From Snowella sp031396835 (lineage in GTDB: Bacteria > Cyanobacteriota > Cyanobacteriia > Cyanobacteriales > Microcystaceae), in NCBI GenBank assembly GCA_031396835.1, contig JANNLO010000261.1:1-28032 (forward strand): 28,032 bases of DNA, given 5' to 3'. Positions 15,126 to 22,516 of the stretch are shown one piece after another. A model generated the notes under the pieces. That model was not told the DNA's origin. It did not search any database and worked only from the letters and a program-made list of their open reading frames with translations. The number at the start of each line of letters is the position of its first letter. Position 1 is the first letter of the stretch. Both the position numbers and the translations under genes were made by a program.

Positions 15126-17735
15126 TTACTCGGCTTCTCCTTCCTCTTCTCCTTCCGCTAAGGGAGGCACTAAAGCAACCGCCGCGATCGCATCATCAGC
15201 ATCGAGACGTTGAACCCGAACCCCAGTTGCAGTCCGAGATTGAGTTGAAATAGCATCAACCGTTTGACGAATAATAATGCCGCGATTGGTGACGAGCATT
15301 AATTCATCTGACTCGTTGACAACGTGAATGGCGGCTAATTGATCGCTGGGTGACTTAAAGCGAATGGCCTTAACTCCCATACCTGCCCGACGTTGCAGAC
15401 GGAACTGAGTTACGGGAACTCGTTTTCCAAAACCGCCCGTTGTGATCGCTAAAACCCAGGGGCCAGGGGTGATTTCTGAAACAATTTCTTCTGTTTCTGC
15501 TAAATCAGTGGATTCTGACCCAACGTCTTCTGTTTCGATCAAGTCACTCGTTTCATCTTCGGGTTCATCTTCCGCACTGGCAATATTAGCCACCACCTGA
15601 CTGGGTAAAATATCCATGCTGATCAGTTCGTCACCCGATCGCATTTTCATGGATTTAACGCCTTTGGTCGCCCGTCCCAGGGGTCGTAACTGTTCACTGT
15701 CGGCACGAAAATGAATAGTCATGCCTTTACGAGAACCGATAATAATACTGTCTTCAGCTTTGGCTAAACGTACCCAACGCAGTTGATCTCCATCGGCAAG
15801 AGAAATAGCAATCAAACCATTGGAACGAATATGACTAAAGGCAGAGAGGGCAGTTTTTTTGATCGATCCCCGCTTAGTTAGCATGATCAAATAGGTATCA
15901 TCACTAAATTCTGAGACGGCCAGAATAGAAGTGATTTTTTCATCCTTGGGAATGGGCAACATTTGGATCATGGGAACTCCCCGCGCTGTCCGTGAAACAA
16001 CCGGAATTTGATAGGCATTGATCCCATAAACCACACCGCGATCGCTGAAAAAGAGAATTTGATCATGGTCGCAACAACTCAAAAAATGCTCAACCCCGTC
16101 ATCTTCTTTAATTTTGGCGGCGGCTTTTCCCCTGGTGGCTCGGCTCTGAGTACCAAAGGTATTGGCAGGCATCCGTTTGATAAAACCCTGTTCCGTGACG
16201 AGAATAACTGCCTGTTCATTGGCAATTAAATCTCGGTCATAAATCTCTCCATCATCCAGCACAATCTCGGTGCGGCGGGGTGTGGCATAGAGGGCTTTAA
16301 TTTGTCCTAATTCTTCTTCGATAATCGCATCAATCCGTTCCTTGCGAGCCAGAATATCCTGTAAATCGGCGATCGTAATCTGTAATTCGTCGTGTTCGGC
16401 GTTGATTTTATCGGCTTCCAGGGCCGTTAACCGTCGCAGTTGCATCTGTAAAATCGCATCAGCTTGGACTTCCGAAAGTCCAAAACTTTCCACTAATTCA
16501 GCTTTTGCCGTAGCACTATCCGCCGCCGCCCGAATCATACGAATAACTGCATCCAGATTTCCCAGGGCAATGAGTAAACCCTGCAATAAATGATCCCGAT
16601 CCTGAGCTTTCCGCAGTTCATAATTCGTGCGTCGGGTAATCGTTAAAACCCGAAATTCTAGGAATACGCGCAAAAATTCCTTAACGGTCAGCAGATGAGG
16701 TTCACCACCGACTAGGGCGAGCATATTGGCCCCAAAATTCGACTGGACGGGCGTTTGTTTATAAAGATTATTGAGGACAACACGGGCATAGGCATCGCGT
16801 TTGAGTTCAATAACAATCCGCATCCCGTCGCGATCGCTTTCATCCCGAATATCAGAGATTCCCTCTAATTTTTTATCGTTAACGAGATCAGCAATGCGCT
16901 CAATCAATGCCGCTTTATTGGTTTGATAGGGCAACTGGGTAATAATAATCGCTTCTTTATCTTGTCGTCCCCGTTGCTCTAGAATTTCAATGCCCGCCAC
17001 ACCCCGCATGGTAATGGAACCGCGTCCCGTCGTATAAGCATCCTTAATGCCTGATCGCCCTAAAATTTGCGCTCCTGTAGGGAAATCGGGGCCAGGAATA
17101 TATTGCATCAATTCCAAATCGGTTAACTCTGGATTATGAATCAGCGCGATCGTTCCTTCAATTAATTCACCCAAATTATGGGGCGGAATATTGGTCGCCA
17201 TCCCGACCGCAATTCCCGATGAACCGTTTAAAAGCAGTTGGGGAATACGAGCAGGTAGAACAACGGGTTCCTGTTGCGATCCATCGAAGTTATCAATAAA
17301 ATCAACGGTATCCGATTCAATATCCCGTAATACGGCATAACTCGAAAGCGGTCTGAGGCGACATTCCGTATAACGCATGGCGGCGGGAGGATCATTGTCC
17401 ACCGAACCAAAGTTCCCATGCCCATCAATTAGGCGATCGCGCATCGAGAAATCTTGAGCCATCCGCACCAAAGCATCATAAACCGCCGTGTCTCCATGCG
17501 GATGATATTTCCCTAATACTTCCCCCACAACCCGCGCACATTTCCGAAAAGGCCGCTCTGGCGTTAATCCCAACTCGTGCATAGCGAAGAGAATGCGACG
17601 GTGAACGGGTTTTAAGCCATCCCTCGCATCAGGCAATGCCCGTCCGACGATGACGCTCATGGCGTATTCTAGGTAAGAACGCGACATTTCGTTTCTCAGG
17701 TCGGTGGGAATAATCCGTTCAAGGGAAGAGGTCAT
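15126..17735 (-). CDS. gyrA: DNA gyrase subunit A
   Basis: This 869-residue type IIA topoisomerase subunit breaks and rejoins DNA through the tyrosine in AMRYTECRL (Tyr122) and, with GyrB, introduces negative supercoils. The N-terminal breakage-reunion domain is standard, with ALPDARDGLKPVHRRILFAM (34-52), GKYHPHGDTAVYDALVRMAQ (75-94) and PARIPQLLLNGSSGIAVGMA. Residue 83 is threonine where Escherichia coli has serine. The C-terminal beta-pinwheel begins near residue 500. The expected QRRGGKG GyrA box is not present in that form: the nearest candidates are QSRATRGKAAAK (near 528) and QRRAGMG (781-787). A strongly acidic insert (about 719-756) splits the pinwheel and the C-terminus ends in an acidic tail. 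A GGAG ribosome site lies 8 nt before the ATG. ParC is the main alternative. Confidence 0.95.
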   Translation of the reverse strand: MTSSLERIIPTDLRNEMSRSYLEYAMSVIVGRALPDARDGLKPVHRRILFAMHELGLTPERPFRKCARVVGEVLGKYHPHGDTAVYDALVRMAQDFSMRDRLIDGHGNFGSVDNDPPAAMRYTECRLRPLSSYAVLRDIESDTVDFIDNFDGSQQEPVVLPARIPQLLLNGSSGIAVGMATNIPPHNLGELIEGTIALIHNPELTDLELMQYIPGPDFPTGAQILGRSGIKDAYTTGRGSITMRGVAGIEILEQRGRQDKEAIIITQLPYQTNKAALIERIADLVNDKKLEGISDIRDESDRDGMRIVIELKRDAYARVVLNNLYKQTPVQSNFGANMLALVGGEPHLLTVKEFLRVFLEFRVLTITRRTNYELRKAQDRDHLLQGLLIALGNLDAVIRMIRAAADSATAKAELVESFGLSEVQADAILQMQLRRLTALEADKINAEHDELQITIADLQDILARKERIDAIIEEELGQIKALYATPRRTEIVLDDGEIYDRDLIANEQAVILVTEQGFIKRMPANTFGTQSRATRGKAAAKIKEDDGVEHFLSCCDHDQILFFSDRGVVYGINAYQIPVVSRTARGVPMIQMLPIPKDEKITSILAVSEFSDDTYLIMLTKRGSIKKTALSAFSHIRSNGLIAISLADGDQLRWVRLAKAEDSIIIGSRKGMTIHFRADSEQLRPLGRATKGVKSMKMRSGDELISMDILPSQVVANIASAEDEPEDETSDLIETEDVGSESTDLAETEEIVSEITPGPWVLAITTGGFGKRVPVTQFRLQRRAGMGVKAIRFKSPSDQLAAIHVVNESDELMLVTNRGIIIRQTVDAISTQSRTATGVRVQRLDADDAIAAVALVPPLAEGEEEGEAE

Positions 17736-18249
17736 GGAAAAGCTCCAAACTAAATAAAAATTGTAATCTTAGGTCTTCAGAAAGCTAAAAAATAGATTTT
17801 TTAAAACTTTTGATTGAATCGTGACCATATTATACAGTTTAACATCTTTTAGACACGGAATAGGGTATCTAGTGGTGATTTAGTTAAAATTTTAGTGATA
17901 GATTTGAGCCATTTTTGTATCATGAAATTTTTCGATTAATTTTTTGGAGGATAGCAGTTTAAATTAAGCCAAATTCTCTTTGTCTGAACAATATTTTCAT
18001 TGTGTAAATGTAGGAACAGAACAGTATTTTTTTTATTTCTATTATTTCCATAATATTAGTTTCGACCTTTGCCGACTTAAAAGTCATCTGACTATTTTTT
18101 TCTAGAATTAAATAATAAAATTAATTAATTGGCGTCAGAATTACTTTCTTCTTTTTAGCCTATTTTGTTGTTTTTGCTCTAGATGTTTTTGTTATTAACT
18201 TGGGTGTAAATAATATATATATTTCTTAAATAACTGGTTAAATGTAGGT
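17736..18249. other. AT-rich gap upstream of gyrA, no gene seen
   Basis: About 514 bp lie between gyrA (whose promoter must be at the left end of the gap on the minus strand) and the end of the GUN4-domain gene. Only very short open frames occur on either strand. The sequence is dominated by A/T runs and a TA-repeat near 18210-18225. No HIP1 site, tRNA, convincing terminator or direct repeat was seen. The minus-strand leader of gyrA contains a TACAAT box, but no good -35 partner could be chosen. Confidence 0.5.
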
Positions 18250-18843
18250 TTAAATTGAACATTCAAAAAGTCGAGTAAAGAAAAAAGTCACCATTTTTAG
18301 ACCATAGGGCGATCGCCACCAAATAGCAGGAAAACCACCACGAGGCGCATTTAAAGAAAAATCCCATTCATCATAAATATCAAAGCGGAGTTCTCCTTCC
18401 ACTAACCAACCAACTTCGGTTGCAAAAACGCCCATAATTTTTCGATCTTGCGTGCGTAGTGTGTCTAAACTACCTCCACCATTTTGATAAATCTCTAATT
18501 GGACACTAAAACCAAATCGATCCTGACTGTGGATGCGCCATAGACGATCAATTACAAAAAGGACATTACAAGGAAATTTCAACATCGCTTCGGGCGCAAG
18601 ATCATCTCTCTCTGTTGCAACTGTTTGTAAAATAATATTAGTGGTTTCTAGATCGGCTTCCTTAAATTGACCAGCCATTAAAAAAGTTTGAAGTTTGCTA
18701 TAACGTTCAATGTCAGGAATTAGCAATAATTTGTTTTCTAAAGCAGTAACTCGTTCAGTTAAAGCAGTTAATTGTTCGCTGATTGTGGCTGATTTTTGAC
18801 TAGTTTCTAAAGAAGTAAAATCTGTTTTTTGAATGTCAGTCAT
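18250..18843 (-). CDS. GUN4-domain protein
   Basis: This 197-residue protein has an N-terminal helical, probably coiled-coil segment (about 18-42, ISEQLTALTERVTALENKLL) followed by a GUN4-like domain. Recognisable pieces are YSKLQTFLMAGQFKEADLET (48-67), a FPCNVLFVIDRLWRIHS segment (90-106), DRFGFSVQLEIYQNGG and a closing FDIYDEWDFSLNAPRGGFPAIWW (about 154-176). GUN4 binds protoporphyrin IX and Mg-protoporphyrin and stimulates Mg-chelatase. Cyanobacteria also carry several GUN4-domain paralogues with other N-terminal modules and unknown roles. Here the domain is somewhat diverged and the N-terminus differs from the helical bundle of true Gun4, so a paralogue is more likely than the Mg-chelatase cofactor itself. 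chlI is in the same window, but 7.7 kb away and not in an operon with this gene. Confidence 0.75.
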   Translation of the reverse strand: MTDIQKTDFTSLETSQKSATISEQLTALTERVTALENKLLLIPDIERYSKLQTFLMAGQFKEADLETTNIILQTVATERDDLAPEAMLKFPCNVLFVIDRLWRIHSQDRFGFSVQLEIYQNGGGSLDTLRTQDRKIMGVFATEVGWLVEGELRFDIYDEWDFSLNAPRGGFPAIWWRSPYGLKMVTFFFTRLFECSI

Positions 18844-19149
18844 GGGTAATTTCTAGCAGGATAAATAATAGAGTTTTCTCTAATAATATTATAATTCAAA
18901 AGTAGAATATAACTATTTAAAATTTGTATTTGTATTAGAAGAAATGTTTAAAGAAGCATTATTATTTATGTTTTTAAAATAGTTAAAAAATCTCTAACGA
19001 AAGAAAAAATAGCTAAAGATTTAAAAAAATAAATGGCGAGTTTTATGTGGAGCGAAATCTTGAAATTGGGCAGGAAAATTTTGATACACAAATAGAATTT
19101 TCATCACGTTTTAGATCAGTTGTGATCTCTTAATCGTTAAACAACAAAA
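18844..19149. other. AT-rich gap, no gene seen
   Basis: This 306 bp stretch lies between the start of the GUN4-domain gene and the end of the DUF2256 gene. It holds no plausible coding frame. A small hairpin AGATCA-gttg-TGATCT (19113-19128) lies 22 bp past the DUF2256 stop but has no T-run on either strand. Otherwise it is A/T-rich sequence in which the minus-strand promoter of the GUN4-domain gene should lie. Confidence 0.45.
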
Positions 19150-19302
19150 TCAGGAATTTTTGATGCGATCGCGGCGACAACGTTCGGAACAATATTTCAC
19201 TTCTTCCCAACATTTTGACCATTTTTTACGCCATTCAAAAGGACGCTGACAAACCAAACAATTTTTACGGGGAAGATTTGATTTGGAATAACGAATGGTC
19301 AT
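19150..19302 (-). CDS. DUF2256 domain small zinc-finger-like protein
   Basis: A 50-residue frame starts at ATG 19302 and ends at TGA 19150-19152. It reads MTIRYSKSNLPRKNCLVC (Cys15, Cys18), then the basic FEWRKKWSKCWEEVKYC (Cys31, Cys38) and SERCRRDR (Cys42). The NLPxKxCxVCxRPFxWRKKWxxxWxxVxYCSxRCRR pattern is that of DUF2256, a small family found in cyanobacteria and other bacteria that probably binds zinc and perhaps nucleic acid. The start lies immediately after the TAA stop of the dienelactone hydrolase gene, with one base between them, so the two are almost certainly translated from one message. A HIP1 site lies near its 3' end (19165). Function is unknown. Confidence 0.88.
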   Translation of the reverse strand: MTIRYSKSNLPRKNCLVCQRPFEWRKKWSKCWEEVKYCSERCRRDRIKNS

Positions 19303-19303
19303 T

Positions 19304-20032
19304 TTAAGAGCAGCTAAATAATTCTAAAACTTTTTGCCAAGCATCTTGGGCCGCTTCGGGTTGATAACTGGCTCGGCGATCGCAGAAAAAACCATGATCG
19401 GCTTCTTGATAACGAAAAACTTGATGAGGAATCTGATATTGTGTAAGTTCGCTCTCAATTTTATCGATTTCACTAACAGGAATACTAGCATCTTTTAAGC
19501 CAAAAAAAGTATAAATTGTTCCCTTAATATCAGATGTTTGAGCAAGAATTGGTTCCTCACTACCTAGAAATTCTGTAACAATTCCCGCGCCATAAAATGA
19601 AGCTGTTGCTTTAATTTCAGGTAAAGTTGCAACTAGGTAAACTACCAAACCGCCAAAACAAAAACCAATAGTTCTTATGCCTGTTTTCGCCACTTGTGGT
19701 AAAGCATAAAGATAATTAATTGTTGCTTGTATATCACTTAATAATTCACTAGCTTTAGTCTGGTTTTTATACTTCCTACCTTCAGCAATTCCCTCTGGAG
19801 TATAACCTGTTTCAAAACCAGGAGCTTGTCGTTGATAAATAGCTGGAGCGATCGCCACAAAACCCTCTTTGGCAAGCCTTTCTGTGATATCTTGAATGTG
19901 CTCATTAACGCCAAAAATTTCTTGAATTACAATAACAGCAGTCCAAATTTTGTCTCCAGTTGGTATTGCTAAATAGGCATCAATGGCTAAATTTTTATTT
20001 TTAACTTTAACCCATTGTGTATTAATTTTCAT
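19304..20032 (-). CDS. Dienelactone hydrolase family protein
   Basis: This 242-residue alpha/beta hydrolase uses a cysteine nucleophile. The elbow TIGFCFGG carries Cys125, the acid is in FGLKDASIP (Asp181) and the histidine in QEADHGFFCDRR (His213). This C-D-H triad and the EIFGVNEHI segment (38-46) are the signature of the dienelactone hydrolase family, which opens lactone or enol-lactone rings. The natural substrate in cyanobacteria is not known, since chlorocatechol breakdown is not expected here. The protein has no signal peptide. Its stop is one base from the ATG of the DUF2256 gene downstream, forming a two-gene unit. HIP1 sites fall inside it at 19376 and 19848. Confidence 0.92.
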   Translation of the reverse strand: MKINTQWVKVKNKNLAIDAYLAIPTGDKIWTAVIVIQEIFGVNEHIQDITERLAKEGFVAIAPAIYQRQAPGFETGYTPEGIAEGRKYKNQTKASELLSDIQATINYLYALPQVAKTGIRTIGFCFGGLVVYLVATLPEIKATASFYGAGIVTEFLGSEEPILAQTSDIKGTIYTFFGLKDASIPVSEIDKIESELTQYQIPHQVFRYQEADHGFFCDRRASYQPEAAQDAWQKVLELFSCS

Positions 20033-20187
20033 CTCAAAAATATATTTGTTAAATGATGAACTATGTTGATAAAAAAGGAGTTATAAAATTTATTTTGCTT
20101 TGAAAACTGGTTTACTTTGCCATTTTTTAAATTTAATCGGAGTCTAGCCAAATTTTTTAGAATAAACAACATTGTCAAATTCAAAAA

Positions 20188-20424
20188 TTAACTATCTTCC
20201 CAAATCTCTTTAGAAAGAAGGTCAATAAGGCGGTCTCTTAATAGAAAATCGCTTCGTTCTAATTCACATTCTACTGATGGCCACTCCCGTGCAGGAATAT
20301 ATTGGCAAAGTGTATAGATCGGTTGTTGACGATCTAATCTTCCTTGTTTAACTAATTGAAAAGCGGTTTCTCTGAGAATATCGATCGAGTAACGAGACAA
20401 AGTTGTTAAACTTTTATTGAACAT
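20188..20424 (-). CDS. DUF4327 family protein
   Basis: The ATG at 20424 gives 78 residues. The frame continues 26 codons further upstream to 20502, but a GAGG ribosome site five bases before the 20424 ATG and the start of recognisable homology favour the shorter form. The sequence contains SRYSIDILRETAFQLVKQG, then RQQPIYTLCQYIPAREWPSV, then ECELERSDFLLRDRLIDLL, which is the pattern of the cyanobacterial DUF4327 family (about 70 residues). No catalytic or metal-binding motif is visible; the protein is helical and soluble. Function is unknown. It stands alone, with 155 bp to the dienelactone hydrolase gene downstream on the same strand and a divergent hydrolase gene upstream. Confidence 0.82.
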   Translation of the reverse strand: MFNKSLTTLSRYSIDILRETAFQLVKQGRLDRQQPIYTLCQYIPAREWPSVECELERSDFLLRDRLIDLLSKEIWEDS

Positions 20425-20687
20425 AAAATCCTCAAATGTATAAATTTTTAAATGTTTTTGCTGACTCAAGACATTAGAGTTGGAAAACACTAAATACTTC
20501 ATTCTTTATAATTATCGGTTACAAATTGGGAAAAATACAAATAGATAAAGATTTTTAAGATTTGGTTAAGAAATGAAAGAGTTGTGACTTGCTTTTCCCA
20601 AAAGTTAACGCGACAATAGAGAATAACTTATTTTGATAAATCTTAATCAACTGATTACTCCCTTATTTTACTCAATCGAGATAATTT

Positions 20688-21578
20688 ATGACAACTCAGA
20701 CCCTTAATTTTCCCATCGCTTGGGAACCTTTAAACTGGAATTGGCAAGACCATAAAATTCGCTACACAGTTCAGGGGCAAGGGAAACCGCTTTTGCTGAT
20801 TCATGGATTTGGGGCTTCTATCGGTCACTGGCAAAAAAATATTCCTGTCTTAGCTGAAAAAGGTTATCGGGTTTTTGTGATCGATTTATTGGGATTTGGA
20901 GGATCGGATAAGCCGCCGTTGGATTATTCTCTAGAGCTTTGGCAAGAACAATTACAGGCTTTTTGGCAGACACATATTCAAGAACCGACGATTTTTGTGG
21001 GAAATTCGATTGGTGGACTGCTGAGTTTAATGATGTTGGCTGATTATCCTGAGATGGCTTCAGGAGGAATTTTACTCAACTGTGCAGGGGGATTAAATCA
21101 CCGTCCTGATGAACTTAATTTGCCCTTGCGTTTAGTCATGGGCGGTTTTACAAAACTGATTAGTTCGCCGTTGCTTGGTGAATTTATTTTCAATCGTATT
21201 CGTCAAAAGTCCCGTATTCGCCAAACTCTCTATCAAGTTTACTGCGATCGCAATGCTGTGACAGACGAATTAGTGGAAATGTTACATCAACCTTCCTCTG
21301 ATGTTGGCGCACAGAAAGTTTTTGCATCTGTTTTAACGGCCGCTGCTGGCCCTCATCCTGCGAGTTTATTGCCAAAAATCAAACAGCCTCTCTTAATTTT
21401 ATGGGGAGAAAAAGATCCCTGGACACCGATCGCTGGTTCCCAGATTTATCAAGAAAAAGCCCAAACTGATACCCAAACTGACTTTTATCCAATTCCCCAA
21501 GCAGGCCATTGTCCCCACGACGAAAAACCCGAAATAGTTAACGCGCTGATGCTAAATTGGTTAGCGAAATATCATTAA
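20688..21578 (+). CDS. Alpha/beta hydrolase, pheophytinase-like
   Basis: This 296-residue alpha/beta hydrolase has an intact triad: oxyanion motif LLLIHGFGASIGHW (His39-Gly40), nucleophile elbow FVGNSIGG (Ser107), acid in LWGEKDPWTP (Asp243) and histidine in PQAGHCPHDE (His274). The GNSIGG elbow, the GFGGSDKP strand and the long cap with CDRNAVTDELVEML resemble the plant pheophytinase and cyanobacterial PPH-like group, which removes phytol from pheophytin or related esters. That substrate is an inference by family likeness. No signal peptide is visible. The gene converges with the small membrane-protein gene, whose stop is only 12 bp away. A HIP1 site lies inside at 21244. Confidence 0.88.
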   Translation: MTTQTLNFPIAWEPLNWNWQDHKIRYTVQGQGKPLLLIHGFGASIGHWQKNIPVLAEKGYRVFVIDLLGFGGSDKPPLDYSLELWQEQLQAFWQTHIQEPTIFVGNSIGGLLSLMMLADYPEMASGGILLNCAGGLNHRPDELNLPLRLVMGGFTKLISSPLLGEFIFNRIRQKSRIRQTLYQVYCDRNAVTDELVEMLHQPSSDVGAQKVFASVLTAAAGPHPASLLPKIKQPLLILWGEKDPWTPIAGSQIYQEKAQTDTQTDFYPIPQAGHCPHDEKPEIVNALMLNWLAKYH

Positions 21579-21590
21579 ACTTTAAAGAAT

Positions 21591-21815
21591 TTAGGAAGAT
21601 TTTTTGGAAATTTCTGCTTGGAGTAAACGGGGATATAAAACTAGAAAATAAAACCACCAAAGACTAATTAAAATAGCCAGAGGAACTGTTAACCAAAGAG
21701 TTTTGAACAACAACCAACTCCCTAAAATAATCATAATTCCTGTTAAAATAATTGTCCAAGGTTGACACCACCAAGGCTTATACTGCCAAAGTTTAAAGTT
21801 TAATTCATCGGGCAT
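21591..21815 (-). CDS. Small two-helix membrane protein (possibly DUF6737-like)
   Basis: This 74-residue protein has a polar, Trp-rich N-terminus (LWQYKPWWCQPWTI) followed by two hydrophobic segments (about 21-39 and 42-62) and a short charged tail. The KPWWCQPW motif is distinctive, and similar small proteins are widespread in cyanobacteria; I tentatively place it with DUF6737. No catalytic motif is present. It lies tail-to-tail with the pheophytinase-like hydrolase (12 bp between stops) and is divergent from the Fur-family gene across about 170 bp. A role in the thylakoid or plasma membrane is plausible but not shown. Confidence 0.65.
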   Translation of the reverse strand: MPDELNFKLWQYKPWWCQPWTIILTGIMIILGSWLLFKTLWLTVPLAILISLWWFYFLVLYPRLLQAEISKKSS

Positions 21816-21940
21816 TGGTTTTAATTTCCTCTACAAATGTATTTTTAAATATGATTCTTTGCTAAAGTTCTAAACTTCAAATTTTGAATCTATAAAATAA
21901 AGTATAAACTCTCAAATAGCATAAATTTAAATAGATAAGT

Positions 21941-21982
21941 TAAAGTGGTAATGAGTTTACTTTATTGATTGTCCTTTATAAT
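21941..21982 (+). promoter_or_regulatory. Putative promoter and operator-like inverted repeat of the Fur-family gene
   Basis: A perfect TATAAT lies at 21977-21982, only six bases before the ATG at 21989, so a transcript would start at or next to the start codon. Upstream, TAAAGT (21941-21946) and ACTTTA (21959-21964) form an inverted repeat with a 12 bp spacer, overlapping where a -35 box would be. The placement suits an autoregulatory operator. The -35 match is poor. Confidence 0.35.
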
Positions 21983-21988
21983 GCCGTT

Positions 21989-22459
21989 ATGAAACAAACA
22001 GAGGGAGTTTTATCGCCTATTCACTCCTTAGAAGATGCCTTAAACCGTTGTCAAAATCTTGGAATGCGTGTTAGTCGTCAACGTCGTTTTATTCTCGAAC
22101 TGCTTTGGCAAGCGCAAGAGCATCTCTCAGCCAGAGAAATTTATGACCGCCTCAATCAACAAGGAAAAAATATTGGTCATACGTCGGTCTATCAAAATTT
22201 AGAGGCTCTATCTGAACAGGGAATTATTGAATGTGTAGAGCGGTGTGATGGTCGTCTTTATGGTCATATTAGTGATTCGCATAGTCATATTAATTGTCTT
22301 GATACGCAACAAATTATTGATGTTCATGTTCAATTACCGCCTGATTTAATCACAAAAATTGAACAACAAATGGGAATTAAAATTACGGATTATCGGATTG
22401 ATTTTTATGGCTATCGAGAAGTTTGTGAGCCTACTGTTTTAAATTCTGTTAAGAAATAA
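21989..22459 (+). CDS. Fur-family regulator, PerR-like (FurC type)
   Basis: The ATG at 21989 gives 156 residues; a TTG eight codons upstream is less likely because a -10 box lies between them. The N-terminal winged helix is typical of Fur (GMRVSRQRRFILELLWQ, then TSVYQNLEAL). The metal-sensing ligands match the PerR set, by alignment to Bacillus subtilis PerR: His45, Asp87 (in ERCDGRLYG), His98 and His100 (in SDSHSHINC) and Asp111 (in IIDVH). The Asp87 position is the residue that separates peroxide-sensing PerR from Fur. The structural zinc site is missing: only Cys103 of the first CxxC remains, and there is no second pair. This fits the cyanobacterial FurC/PerR group, which controls peroxide defence. 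No recognised target gene is adjacent. Confidence 0.82.
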   Translation: MKQTEGVLSPIHSLEDALNRCQNLGMRVSRQRRFILELLWQAQEHLSAREIYDRLNQQGKNIGHTSVYQNLEALSEQGIIECVERCDGRLYGHISDSHSHINCLDTQQIIDVHVQLPPDLITKIEQQMGIKITDYRIDFYGYREVCEPTVLNSVKK

Positions 22460-22516
22460 TGTTAATCTTACTATTAAATTAAGATATTCATTGATGAACT
22501 TTTTCTCTAAAATATT

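Noticed and set aside
16008..16593. Plus-strand open frames inside gyrA
   Set aside because: Antisense shadows of a highly conserved gene with no ribosome site or homology.
19113..19128. Hairpin AGATCA-gttg-TGATCT downstream of DUF2256 as a terminator
   Set aside because: No T-run on the minus strand after the stem.
20425..20502. Longer start of the DUF4327 protein at 20502
   Set aside because: A GAGG ribosome site lies in front of the internal ATG at 20424, and the extra 26 residues look unlike the family.
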